From an uncultured Lachnospiraceae bacterium (GTDB lineage: Bacteria > Bacillota > Clostridia > Lachnospirales > Lachnospiraceae): a DNA stretch of 64,000 nucleotides. Both the position numbers and the translations under genes were made by a program. Below are positions 40,996-48,718 of this stretch, in pieces. The stretch spans positions 1-64,000 of the forward strand of contig CAJUFQ010000016.1 of assembly GCA_910585625.1 (NCBI GenBank), written 5' to 3'. How positions within the stretch are numbered: position 1 is the first letter of the stretch; every line of letters starts with the position of its first letter. The notes beneath the pieces are model-generated. The model saw nothing but the letters and a program-made list of their open reading frames with translations. It was not told the DNA's origin and did not search any database.

Positions 40996-43900
40996 TTATA
41001 CTTTTTCCACTCCGAGTACGACATGTTCTCCATTAATATTCCATTCCTTCTCGTATCCTTTAATCTTCGTGCTGTCAATGTCCTTGGCAAGCACTTCAGA
41101 CTGTATCTGCGCGCCATGCTTACGAAAGACTGCGTCTATCTTTTCTTCCGCCCGGTAAGAAACAGAAATCTTATCCATCACCTCAAAGCCAGCTTCCTTG
41201 CGCATAGTCTGGATTTTGCTAATCAGCTCACGCACAAAACCTTCCTCGATAAGTTCCGGCGTCAGGTTCGTGTCAAGCACCACGGTGACCTCGTTATCGC
41301 CCTCCGTCACATAACCTTCCTGCTGGGTCATGGTAATCAGCAAATCCTCTTCACATAATACAACGTCTGCATTTACGCTGTCAAGGGTAATACTGCCCTT
41401 CTCTTTCAGTTGCGCATACGCTTTGTTGCCGTCAAGCTCGCTTAACGCCTGCTGGATCTGCTTTAAGAATTTGCCATATTTCGGTCCTACCGTGCGCAGC
41501 TGCGGCTTAAATGTATAATCCGTGAAACTGCTGACGTCTTCCGTGAACTCCACCGTCTTCACGTTCAGCTCGTCGGCAATGATTTCCCGGAAAAACTCTG
41601 GTAAGCCGTATGGAGCCTTTACAAACATCCTGCCGATTGGCTGGCGGTTCTTGATGTTCGCGCTGTTGCGGCAGGCGCGGCCCATTACCACAATCTTAAG
41701 CACGGCATCCATGTTCTGCTCAAGTTCCTTGTCCACCATGGACACATCCGCCACAGGGAAATCACACAGATGTACGCTCTCAGGCGCAGATTTGTCAATG
41801 CTGCATACCAGGTTCCGGTAAATGTCTTCTGTCATGAAGGGAATCATAGGCGCCGCTGCCTTGCTGACAGTCACCAATGCCGTATACAAGGTCATATACG
41901 CGTTCACTTTATCCTGCTCCATGCCCTTTGCCCAAAAACGCTCCCGGCTCCTCCTGACATACCAGTTGCTCATGTCCTCCACAAATTCCTGCAATGCCCT
42001 TGCAGCCTCAGGAATTCGGTAGCTGCCCAGGTCATTGTCTACTTCTGCCACCAGCGTATTGAGCTTGGAGAGAAGCCATTTATCCATCACCGATAATTTA
42101 TCATATTCTAATTTATAGTTTGTGGCATCAAATTCATCGATATTCGCATATAAGATGAAAAATGCATATGTGTTCCACAGCGTCCCCATAAATTTGCGCT
42201 GCCCTTCCTGCACAGCCTTCCCATGGAAGCGATTCGGCAGCCAGGGCGCGGAGTTGACGTAGAAATACCAGCGGATGGCGTCTGCGCCGTAAGTCTCCAA
42301 AGCCTCGAAGGGGTCTACGGCATTTCCTTTGGACTTGCTCATTTTCTGCCCATTCTCATCCTGCACATGCCCAAGGACAATGACATTTTCATAAGGCGCT
42401 CTGTTAAACAGCAGCGTGGATTCTGCCAATAAAGAATAGAACCACCCACGCGTCTGGTCGACTGCTTCCGAGATGAACTGTGCCGGGAACTGCTGCTCAA
42501 AGATTTCTTTATTCTCAAACGGATAATGGTGCTGCGCAAATGGCATTGCCCCGGAGTCAAACCAACAATCAATGACCTCTGGCACACGGTGCATTTCTTT
42601 GCCGCACTTCGGACACTTGATTGTCACTGCATCAATATAAGGGCGGTGCAGCTCTATCTCTTCCGGGCAATTCTCAGACAATTCTTTCAGCTCTGCAATG
42701 CTGCCGACAGAATGCATATGCCCGCATCCGCACTCCCAGATATTCAGCGGCGTCCCCCAATAACGGTTCCGAGAAATCCCCCAGTCCTGCACATTTTCCA
42801 GCCAGTCGCCGAAACGCCCCTTGCCGATGCTCTCCGGAATCCAGTTAATCGTGTTATTATTGCGGATTAAATCTTCCTTGACCTCCGTCATCTTAATGAA
42901 CCAGGATTCCCTTGCATAATAGATGAGCGGCGTGTCGCACCTCCAGCAATGGGGATACTCATGCTCGAATTTGGGGGCGTCAAACAGAAGTTTCTGATCC
43001 TCCAGATCCTGCAGAATCAGAAGGTCAGCCTTTTTGCAGAAGACGCCCGCATAAGGCGTGCCTTCCGTCAGCTCGCCTTTGCCGTTCACAAACTGCACGA
43101 AAGGCAAGTCATAATCTCTGCCCACCTTGGAGTCGTCCTCACCAAATGCCGGCGCGATGTGTACAATCCCGGTACCGTCTGTCATCGTGACATAGGTATT
43201 GCAGGTAACGAAATGCGCTTTCTTGTTCTGCTTTGCAGCGGCTTCCCCGGTACATGCGAACAAAGGCTCGTATTCCCTATATTCCAGGTCTTTTCCTTTG
43301 TAAGTCTCCAAGACCTCATATGCTTTCTCCCCTGCCGCCTGCCGCTCCTTGTCCAGCAGAGAGGACAGCACTTTATCCAGCAGCGCCTCCGCCATATAAT
43401 AGGTATAACCGTCGATTGCCTTTACCTTGCAGTAAGTCTCTTGCGGATGCATACAGAGCGCGAGGTTTGACGGCAGCGTCCAGGGCGTCGTCGTCCAGGC
43501 AAGGAAGTAAGCGTCTTCCCCGACTGCCTTGAAACGGACGATTGCAGAACGCTCCTTTACCGTCTTATATCCCTGCGCCACCTCCTGCGCGGAGAGCGGC
43601 GTCCCGCAGCGCGGGCAGTAGGGTACGATTTTAAATCCCTTATAGAGCAATTTCTTATCCCATATTTCCTTTAACGCCCACCACTCGGATTCAATGAAGT
43701 CATTGTGGTAGGTGACATATGGGTTGTCCATGTCTGCCCAGAAGCCGACCGTGCCGGAGAAATCCTCCCACATGCCCTTATATTTCCAAACGCTCTCTTT
43801 ACATTTATCAATAAATGGCTCTAAGCCATATTCCTCTATCTGCTCTTTGCCGTCCAGGCCAAGAAGTTTCTCCACTTCCAGCTCTACCGGCAGGCCATGG

Positions 43901-44160
43901 GTATCCCAGCCCGCTTTGCGGGGAACCATCTTGCCTTTCATGGTCTGATACCTGGGTATCATGTCCTTGATGACGCGCGTCAGCACATGGCCGATGTGCG
44001 GCTTGCCGTTGGCTGTGGGCGGCCCGTCATAAAACGTATAGGTCTCGCCTTCCTTGCGGCTGTCCATGCTCTTCTTGAAAATGTCATGGTCTTTCCAGAA
44101 CTGCTCCGTCTGCTTTTCTCTTTCCACAAAGTTTAAATTCGTCTCGACTTTGTTATACAT
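40996..44160 (-). CDS. ileS: Isoleucyl-tRNA synthetase (long, eukaryote-like type)
   Basis: A 1054-residue class I synthetase. The ATP-binding motifs PTANGKPHIGH (residues about 48-58) and KMSKSKGN (near 605), the editing domain (LAWTTTPWTLPSN), and CPRCG/CPKCG pairs are present. The length and motif style fit the type 2 (IleS2) group, which is shared with eukaryotes and usually insensitive to mupirocin. That resistance is a family property, not seen directly. AAAGGAG precedes the ATG. There is no T-box in the 96-base leader; instead the promoter overlaps the terminator of the preceding operon. Confidence 0.95.
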   Translation of the reverse strand: MYNKVETNLNFVEREKQTEQFWKDHDIFKKSMDSRKEGETYTFYDGPPTANGKPHIGHVLTRVIKDMIPRYQTMKGKMVPRKAGWDTHGLPVELEVEKLLGLDGKEQIEEYGLEPFIDKCKESVWKYKGMWEDFSGTVGFWADMDNPYVTYHNDFIESEWWALKEIWDKKLLYKGFKIVPYCPRCGTPLSAQEVAQGYKTVKERSAIVRFKAVGEDAYFLAWTTTPWTLPSNLALCMHPQETYCKVKAIDGYTYYMAEALLDKVLSSLLDKERQAAGEKAYEVLETYKGKDLEYREYEPLFACTGEAAAKQNKKAHFVTCNTYVTMTDGTGIVHIAPAFGEDDSKVGRDYDLPFVQFVNGKGELTEGTPYAGVFCKKADLLILQDLEDQKLLFDAPKFEHEYPHCWRCDTPLIYYARESWFIKMTEVKEDLIRNNNTINWIPESIGKGRFGDWLENVQDWGISRNRYWGTPLNIWECGCGHMHSVGSIAELKELSENCPEEIELHRPYIDAVTIKCPKCGKEMHRVPEVIDCWFDSGAMPFAQHHYPFENKEIFEQQFPAQFISEAVDQTRGWFYSLLAESTLLFNRAPYENVIVLGHVQDENGQKMSKSKGNAVDPFEALETYGADAIRWYFYVNSAPWLPNRFHGKAVQEGQRKFMGTLWNTYAFFILYANIDEFDATNYKLEYDKLSVMDKWLLSKLNTLVAEVDNDLGSYRIPEAARALQEFVEDMSNWYVRRSRERFWAKGMEQDKVNAYMTLYTALVTVSKAAAPMIPFMTEDIYRNLVCSIDKSAPESVHLCDFPVADVSMVDKELEQNMDAVLKIVVMGRACRNSANIKNRQPIGRMFVKAPYGLPEFFREIIADELNVKTVEFTEDVSSFTDYTFKPQLRTVGPKYGKFLKQIQQALSELDGNKAYAQLKEKGSITLDSVNADVVLCEEDLLITMTQQEGYVTEGDNEVTVVLDTNLTPELIEEGFVRELISKIQTMRKEAGFEVMDKISVSYRAEEKIDAVFRKHGAQIQSEVLAKDIDSTKIKGYEKEWNINGEHVVLGVEKV

Positions 44161-44189
44161 TACGATTCTCCTTTCGTGCGATTGTTCAA

Positions 44190-44219
44190 ATTATAAAGCC
44201 TGCCCTTCCCTTTTGTCAA
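44190..44219 (-). promoter_or_regulatory. ileS promoter embedded in a terminator hairpin
   Basis: Minus-strand TTGACA (44219-44214) and TATAAT (44195-44190) with an 18-base spacer. The -35 box lies in the loop of the terminator stem at 44195-44233 and the spacer is its 3' arm. Both consensus boxes are perfect. Confidence 0.7.
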
Positions 44220-44233
44220 GGGAGGGCAGGCTT
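44195..44233. terminator. Intrinsic terminator between the anti-sigma gene and ileS
   Basis: AAAGCCTGCCCTTCCC pairs with GGGAGGGCAGGCTTT across a short TTTTGTCAA-type loop. The stem is about 17 bp, one of the strongest in the window. The T run is best on the plus strand (TTTTT), shorter on the minus strand. Confidence 0.8.
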
Positions 44234-44256
44234 TTTCATACCCTGCTGCGGTATTA

Positions 44257-45327
44257 TTATTCCGAAATATCCACTTTCTCCAAATCATAATGCACGCCGT
44301 CAATGTCGATGCCTGCCAGCTCGCCGGGAGCATCTATCGGCATGACTTTCCAGGAGAGATCGCTGTCTGCGTTAAATATCCCTGCGGAAATCTTAAGATC
44401 CGCTCCTGCCAACCCTTTCGCCTTGATAAGGTTCGCATCTGCAAATCCCCCTATCTTCGACCCGTCTTTCATAATAAACGACAAGGGAAGCCCCTCTGGA
44501 TAAACCCTGCCCATATCGTCCATCTGTTCTTCCAGGAATCCTTGGCTGAAATAATGCCCATCTTCCTTCGGCCCGGTATCGACCATGCCGCAATCCTTAC
44601 CGAACAGCCCATAAGACAGCCTTGAAACCATAAGATACTGCGGCTCATAATATTTGCTGGGAGACTGGCCGCCTGACAGCCGGTAGGTAACAGCGTCCAG
44701 CGTCCCGTTTATTTTCACCCATCCGGCAGCCCGCCCCTTACACATTGGGTAACTGATTTTCACCTCTCTGTCTTTGAGGCTGAATCTTCCGCTGTCGTTC
44801 TCAAAAAACAGCGCGAAATACCTTGCCTTCTCTGTCTCCAGCTCCTTTTGTTCGCGCAAGGCCCATCTGCCGATGTCGACGCTCTCACTGCCGACATATG
44901 GGAAGTCTATGCCTTCCGCCTCAAAATCATGCCTGGCAAGCCATCTCTCCCCCTCTGCGTCCAGAGCCTCATAACAAATATTGCAGTATACGCAGGCGCC
45001 GTCGGAAAGCATTTCCGTAATCTCCATCCTGACATGCTCCCCTTTATCCTCATATACATTCTCAGTAATTCCCTCTTTCACGTTCCTCCCCGTATGGAAA
45101 AACTCCTTCTGGAAGCCTGACGTCCGTTCCGCCCAGCTCGCCTGCGGAAGCAAAACTGCAAACACAAGCGCGGCAACTGCAATACTGGCTGCAATTTTCA
45201 AGTACGGCAGGAACGCTGCCTTCCCGCCTCCTTCGGCGGCTTTCTTTTCGATTTCTTCCCACATCCAGTCCTGCGTTTCCCTGCCGGGCATAATTTCTTC
45301 CTGCATCTTCCGATAGTCCTGCCTCAT
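44257..45327 (-). CDS. Membrane-anchored anti-sigma-like protein (DUF4179 type)
   Basis: A 356-residue protein with a roughly 45-residue cytosolic N terminus, one transmembrane helix (about 47-65: IAASIAVAALVFAVLLPQAS) and a large outside domain with four cysteines. The layout matches the DUF4179-type membrane proteins encoded directly after ECF sigma genes, which hold the sigma factor at the membrane. Here the gene begins two bases after the sigma gene's TGA, so translation is coupled. The signal sensed by the outside domain is unknown. GTG codons shortly upstream (45336, 45333) are alternative starts. Confidence 0.7.
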   Translation of the reverse strand: MRQDYRKMQEEIMPGRETQDWMWEEIEKKAAEGGGKAAFLPYLKIAASIAVAALVFAVLLPQASWAERTSGFQKEFFHTGRNVKEGITENVYEDKGEHVRMEITEMLSDGACVYCNICYEALDAEGERWLARHDFEAEGIDFPYVGSESVDIGRWALREQKELETEKARYFALFFENDSGRFSLKDREVKISYPMCKGRAAGWVKINGTLDAVTYRLSGGQSPSKYYEPQYLMVSRLSYGLFGKDCGMVDTGPKEDGHYFSQGFLEEQMDDMGRVYPEGLPLSFIMKDGSKIGGFADANLIKAKGLAGADLKISAGIFNADSDLSWKVMPIDAPGELAGIDIDGVHYDLEKVDISE

Positions 45328-45329
45328 AT

Positions 45330-45875
45330 TCACCACGCCTTTCTCATCTTTTTTTGCGGGCCTTGCACAGGCCCTCCCTGCCGCTCTTTTTCCCTTCCTG
45401 CCGCATTTGGGTCTGCCTCAAGTTCCAGACGCAGCAATTTGCGCGCCTTTGCCAGACGGCTCCTGACGGTGGAGGCATTGATATGGAGCATGGCGGCAAT
45501 CTCCGCGCTGCAGTAGCCTTCAAAATAATACAAATATACCGGCAGGCGGTATTTTTCCTCCAGCTCTTCCACCATCCGCAGTATCAGATTGTCGGATTCC
45601 TCCCTGCCTCTGTCATGGATAGACGCATCGTAGGCAACCTGTTTCTTACGCCAGCTTTTCCGAAGCTGGCTCTTACAGCAGTTCGACGCCGTCACAATCA
45701 GCCATGCCTTAGTTTTTTCCTCATCCTCATAATTAAAATCCCTCTGCAGCAGCCTAAGAAACGTATCCTGAACCATGTCGCAGGCGTCTGCCTGATTCTT
45801 CATATAAAGAAAGCAGACGCTGTAGACCGCGGCAAAATATTCCTGATATATCCTTTCCGCCTTTTCAAGCCGCAT
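45330..45875 (-). CDS. ECF-type RNA polymerase sigma factor
   Basis: A 181-residue group 4 sigma factor. Region 2 (about 10-75) contains DACDMVQDTFLRLLQRDF; region 4 (about 112-165) has the helix-turn-helix YCSAEIAAMLHINASTVRSR. The ATG at 45875 follows AAGGAGTGAGG. It is co-transcribed with a DUF4179-type anti-sigma protein. A perfect cre-like palindrome lies about 70 bases upstream, suggesting catabolite control of this stress or envelope sigma factor. The promoter motif recognised by it cannot be inferred here. Confidence 0.88.
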   Translation of the reverse strand: MRLEKAERIYQEYFAAVYSVCFLYMKNQADACDMVQDTFLRLLQRDFNYEDEEKTKAWLIVTASNCCKSQLRKSWRKKQVAYDASIHDRGREESDNLILRMVEELEEKYRLPVYLYYFEGYCSAEIAAMLHINASTVRSRLAKARKLLRLELEADPNAAGREKERQGGPVQGPQKKMRKAW

Positions 45876-45943
45876 GTTCCTCACTCCTTCCCTCTGCCGG
45901 GACGTCCGGGCTTCTTTCTCCCTGGCAGGCCCCGATAGGTATT

Positions 45944-45957
45944 TGTAAACGTTTACA
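45944..45957. promoter_or_regulatory. CcpA cre-like palindrome upstream of the ECF sigma gene
   Basis: TGTAAACGTTTACA is a perfect 14-bp palindrome and fits the catabolite-responsive element consensus (TGNAANCGNTNNCA). It lies between a possible -10 region (about 45962-45970) and the sigma gene, a position that normally gives repression by CcpA in the presence of preferred sugars. Confidence 0.65.
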
Positions 45958-45995
45958 TAGATAAAACTCCTCAGGACCCCGTTTTGTCCACGCAG

Positions 45996-46042
45996 ACAAA
46001 AAAAATTTCGGGCTGCGGCGTCTTTTTTTCACGCCGCAGCCC
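45996..46042 (-). terminator. Strong intrinsic terminator of the Q/G/Y-rich protein gene
   Basis: ACGCCGCAGCCC (46031-46042) and GGGCTGCGGCGT (46010-46021) form a perfect 12-bp GC-rich stem with a nine-base loop. On the minus strand it is followed, after CGAAA, by eight Ts. Confidence 0.88.
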
Positions 46043-46097
46043 TCTCAAGGCTTTTTATGCATTTATCCGTGCCTGGACGATTCGCCCCGTTCACTTC

Positions 46098-46763
46098 TTA
46101 AATATCTTCCAGCTCTTCTATCATGTCATAATAATTATTAAAATAGTCGTTGTAAAAATCGCTGGAATAATTGATATCTCCAAACAGAATGCTGAATACC
46201 AGAGAGACAATCATCAGCACCAGGCCGACGGCGGAACAGATGATGCCGGCAATCGCCATCCCTTTTGCCGTCCCTTTGTTTAGCTGCAGGATGCCAAGCA
46301 CTATCGACACGATTGCCAAAGGCGCGCTTGGTATGCAGCAGCAACAGGTAACCAATGACAGGATTCCGCAAATCATGGACGCGATGCCGAACCCCTGGCT
46401 CTCCTCTTGCGGATTATATTGGTGATAGACCGGCTCCGCATAGCCGGAAAGCGGCGTCTGCTGGTTCTGTCCCCCATAATTCTGATTATATCCCTGGTCC
46501 TGGCTTCCATAATTCTGGCCGTATCCCTGATCCTGGCTTCCGTAACCTGAACTATTTCCTTGATCCCGGCTTCCGTAACTTGCGCCTTGCCCCTGATCCT
46601 GATTTCCGTAACTTGAGCTGTCTCCTTGGCTCTCGTAACTTGCGCCAAATCCTCGCTCCTGGCTTTCGTAACCTGCGCTTTGCCCCTGATCCTGGCCATA
46701 GCCTCGCTGCCCCGCCTCCGGCTGCTGGCCATTATTTCCAAACATATTGTTATCTTCGCTCAT
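46098..46763 (-). CDS. DUF4190-type membrane protein with Q/G/Y-rich repeat N terminus
   Basis: A 221-residue protein. Residues about 8-105 are low complexity, made of near-repeats of the type GYGSQDQGYGQNY, rich in Gly, Gln, Tyr and Ser and almost free of hydrophobic residues, similar in composition to prion-like domains. Residues about 118-195 hold two hydrophobic helices with a CCCC cluster and GTAKGMAIAGIICSAVG, the DUF4190 pattern. The last 25 residues are acidic and Tyr/Asn-rich. The start at 46763 follows GGAGG and a 17-spaced promoter lies upstream. Function unknown; the tail could act as a sticky cytosolic assembly domain. Confidence 0.7.
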   Translation of the reverse strand: MSEDNNMFGNNGQQPEAGQRGYGQDQGQSAGYESQERGFGASYESQGDSSSYGNQDQGQGASYGSRDQGNSSGYGSQDQGYGQNYGSQDQGYNQNYGGQNQQTPLSGYAEPVYHQYNPQEESQGFGIASMICGILSLVTCCCCIPSAPLAIVSIVLGILQLNKGTAKGMAIAGIICSAVGLVLMIVSLVFSILFGDINYSSDFYNDYFNNYYDMIEELEDI

Positions 46764-46811
46764 GTAAATCCTCCTGCCTGTTTTGTTCATAGATTGTAGG
46801 TTATTGTTTTC

Positions 46812-46840
46812 ATTATAGCAGACCTGATTTTATATTACAA
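46812..46840 (-). promoter_or_regulatory. Sigma-A promoter for the Q/G/Y-rich protein gene
   Basis: Minus-strand TTGTAA (46840-46835) and TATAAT (46817-46812) with a 17-base spacer. Confidence 0.7.
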
Positions 46841-46918
46841 GAAATATACCGTTTTTGCTCTTGCCAAGGTAGACTGTGGCAGGACAATATGCTATCATAG
46901 ACCCGGAGGTGATAAGAC

Positions 46919-47578
46919 ATGCGCTACCATCGTTTGCGCTTTGATATCTGGCTTTGCCTGCTGCTCAGCGTAGGCGTAAGCCTGCTCCCTGCCAAGCTTG
47001 CGGAACATATCCGTTCAAACAATTACGAAGATTATGTGGAAGAACACACGGTCGCTGACGGGGAAATCGGCGGCAAAGCCGGGGAGGAAGTTTTCCGCGC
47101 CCAGTCTGTCAAAGACCTGGAGACGCACGATACTTTCACGGTAATCTCACCTGGGATTGAATACCGCAACCGGGGCGCAGGGTATTACGGCAACCAATAC
47201 TTACACGCCCTCACCCTCCCTTCCGGCGAACTGGTGGCCGCCGCTATCAACATGGACAGCGTCCAGAACAAGGGAGATTATTATACCGGGGAAGCCACGC
47301 TCCCTGTGGGCAGAATTGTTATGGAAGACCTGACTTCCAGCGAGAGTTTCCTCAGCCAGATTGAATACAAGGAACCTTTAAGCCGCAGGGACTTTTATAT
47401 TGACATGAGGGGCGGCGGTGGCAAGGTCAGCCAGGAAGACTATACAGAATCTGCCGTCATGCTGGTTCAGGCGCTGACCGTCATCATTTTCTTTCCCCTG
47501 TTCCACGCTCTTGGGTCCAAACTGGGAATATTTCCTGCTTTTTTTGCCAAAAAGAAGCCGCCATCTGAATGGGACTGA
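46919..47578 (+). CDS. Two-helix membrane protein, unknown function
   Basis: A 219-residue protein with an N-terminal helix (about 8-26) and a C-terminal helix (about 178-200) framing a roughly 150-residue domain (for example GYYGNQYLHALTLPSGELVA and GDYYTGEATLPVGRIVMEDL). I do not recognise the family. GGAGGTGAT precedes the ATG. It is the first of three small genes on the plus strand ahead of typA, with a 34-base gap to the next, so co-transcription is likely. Confidence 0.6.
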   Translation: MRYHRLRFDIWLCLLLSVGVSLLPAKLAEHIRSNNYEDYVEEHTVADGEIGGKAGEEVFRAQSVKDLETHDTFTVISPGIEYRNRGAGYYGNQYLHALTLPSGELVAAAINMDSVQNKGDYYTGEATLPVGRIVMEDLTSSESFLSQIEYKEPLSRRDFYIDMRGGGGKVSQEDYTESAVMLVQALTVIIFFPLFHALGSKLGIFPAFFAKKKPPSEWD

Positions 47579-47612
47579 AACCATGATACCAAAAGAGAAG
47601 GAGACATAAACC

Positions 47613-48200
47613 ATGAACAGCGAACAAGTAAAAAAAATCAATGCGCCATACCTATTATCCTACATATTGGTTCCTGCTGCCGTAACTGCCCTTTGCTACC
47701 TTGTAGGCTATCTGTTTTTCCACGACGGCGGCATGGGAGCGGTCATCTGCTTTCTGGTTCCGCCCGTCCTCTCCATCCTGTGGTGGATTTACGGCGGCAA
47801 ACTGATTTTCAGGAGGAAACGGACGAAACTGATGCGGGAATTTGAACAGAGCGGCTTCCGCCCCAACCATACGTTTGACAGTGACGTCGGCACAGTCATC
47901 GTGGATATCGGGCAGGGGAAAATTGCCCTGCTATTTTTCTGGAACCCGTTCCAAAATTATATCCTCCCTGCCAGCCGGATTGCCAATATCCGCACGGACG
48001 ATGGGAAATCCGGCGTAGGCTTCCTGACGGGCAGCAGCCGTGTCAGCTTCCTATTCACGGTCGACAATGTCCGCATCAGGGTCAATACATTCACATCGAA
48101 CAAACGCTGGCTTATGGACAGCGACTATATCCTTACCGGCATTTCCAAGGCTGACATGATGGTGGAAGTGCTGAAAGAAGCGAAAGAGAGGTCTGTCTGA
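47613..48200 (+). CDS. Membrane protein with two N-terminal helices, unknown function
   Basis: A 195-residue protein with two hydrophobic helices (about 12-35 and 40-60) and a cytosolic C-terminal domain with beta-rich segments (FDSDVGTVIVDIGQGKIALL, NYILPASRIANIRTDDG) that look like a PH-type or related fold. AAGGAGA precedes the ATG. It ends one base before the next gene, so the two are translationally linked. No family named. Confidence 0.6.
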   Translation: MNSEQVKKINAPYLLSYILVPAAVTALCYLVGYLFFHDGGMGAVICFLVPPVLSILWWIYGGKLIFRRKRTKLMREFEQSGFRPNHTFDSDVGTVIVDIGQGKIALLFFWNPFQNYILPASRIANIRTDDGKSGVGFLTGSSRVSFLFTVDNVRIRVNTFTSNKRWLMDSDYILTGISKADMMVEVLKEAKERSV

Positions 48201-48201
48201 T

Positions 48202-48645
48202 ATGGGAATTTTACGGAAAATGCGCTCTATTTTTCATGAAGATTGGTGCAACCTCTGCCAAAGCGAGATGGACGTCATGCACAAGCAGCTGTACGCCCTG
48301 CCTGACCTGACAGTCGGCCACTACCGTTCAGAAAAGAATCCTGCCTATTACAAAAAGCATCTGGTTCCGGTAGCAAAAAAAGCGGAAATCCCTGCCGGCA
48401 TATACGCTTGCGGCATCCATCTCTATCGCTGCCCTAAATGCGGAAACCGCCGGACTATGCTGACGCTGTTCCTCCCGGTACGGGACGAAGAAAAAATCGA
48501 AGAGATTATTTATTTTGACAACGGGGAACTGGACGAATTCATTTACCAGCCAGGTAATGGACATCCCGATTTGCGGGAAGAGAACTACGGCCAACGCCAG
48601 GACTCCTCGGACTATAAATACCATGGGCCGTATGACTACAGCTAA
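48202..48645 (+). CDS. Small zinc-ribbon-like protein, unknown function
   Basis: A 147-residue soluble protein with two CxxC pairs, WCNLCQ near residue 16 and RCPKCGNRR near residue 75, likely joined in one zinc-binding knuckle. The C terminus is acidic and Tyr-rich. It begins one base after the preceding membrane-protein gene (GAGGT upstream) and is the last of the three-gene group. A role as a soluble partner of the membrane proteins is plausible from gene order only. Confidence 0.6.
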   Translation: MGILRKMRSIFHEDWCNLCQSEMDVMHKQLYALPDLTVGHYRSEKNPAYYKKHLVPVAKKAEIPAGIYACGIHLYRCPKCGNRRTMLTLFLPVRDEEKIEEIIYFDNGELDEFIYQPGNGHPDLREENYGQRQDSSDYKYHGPYDYS

Positions 48646-48718
48646 TATGGGATCATTACTATATTCGCAAAACAATAACTATCAAGACTTACCTACATCT
48701 AGAAAGAGGGATAATTTT

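Noticed and set aside
44161..44256. T-box leader for ileS
   Set aside because: The 96-base gap is too short and is filled by the terminator/promoter element; no T-box sequence (TGGNACCGCG) is present.
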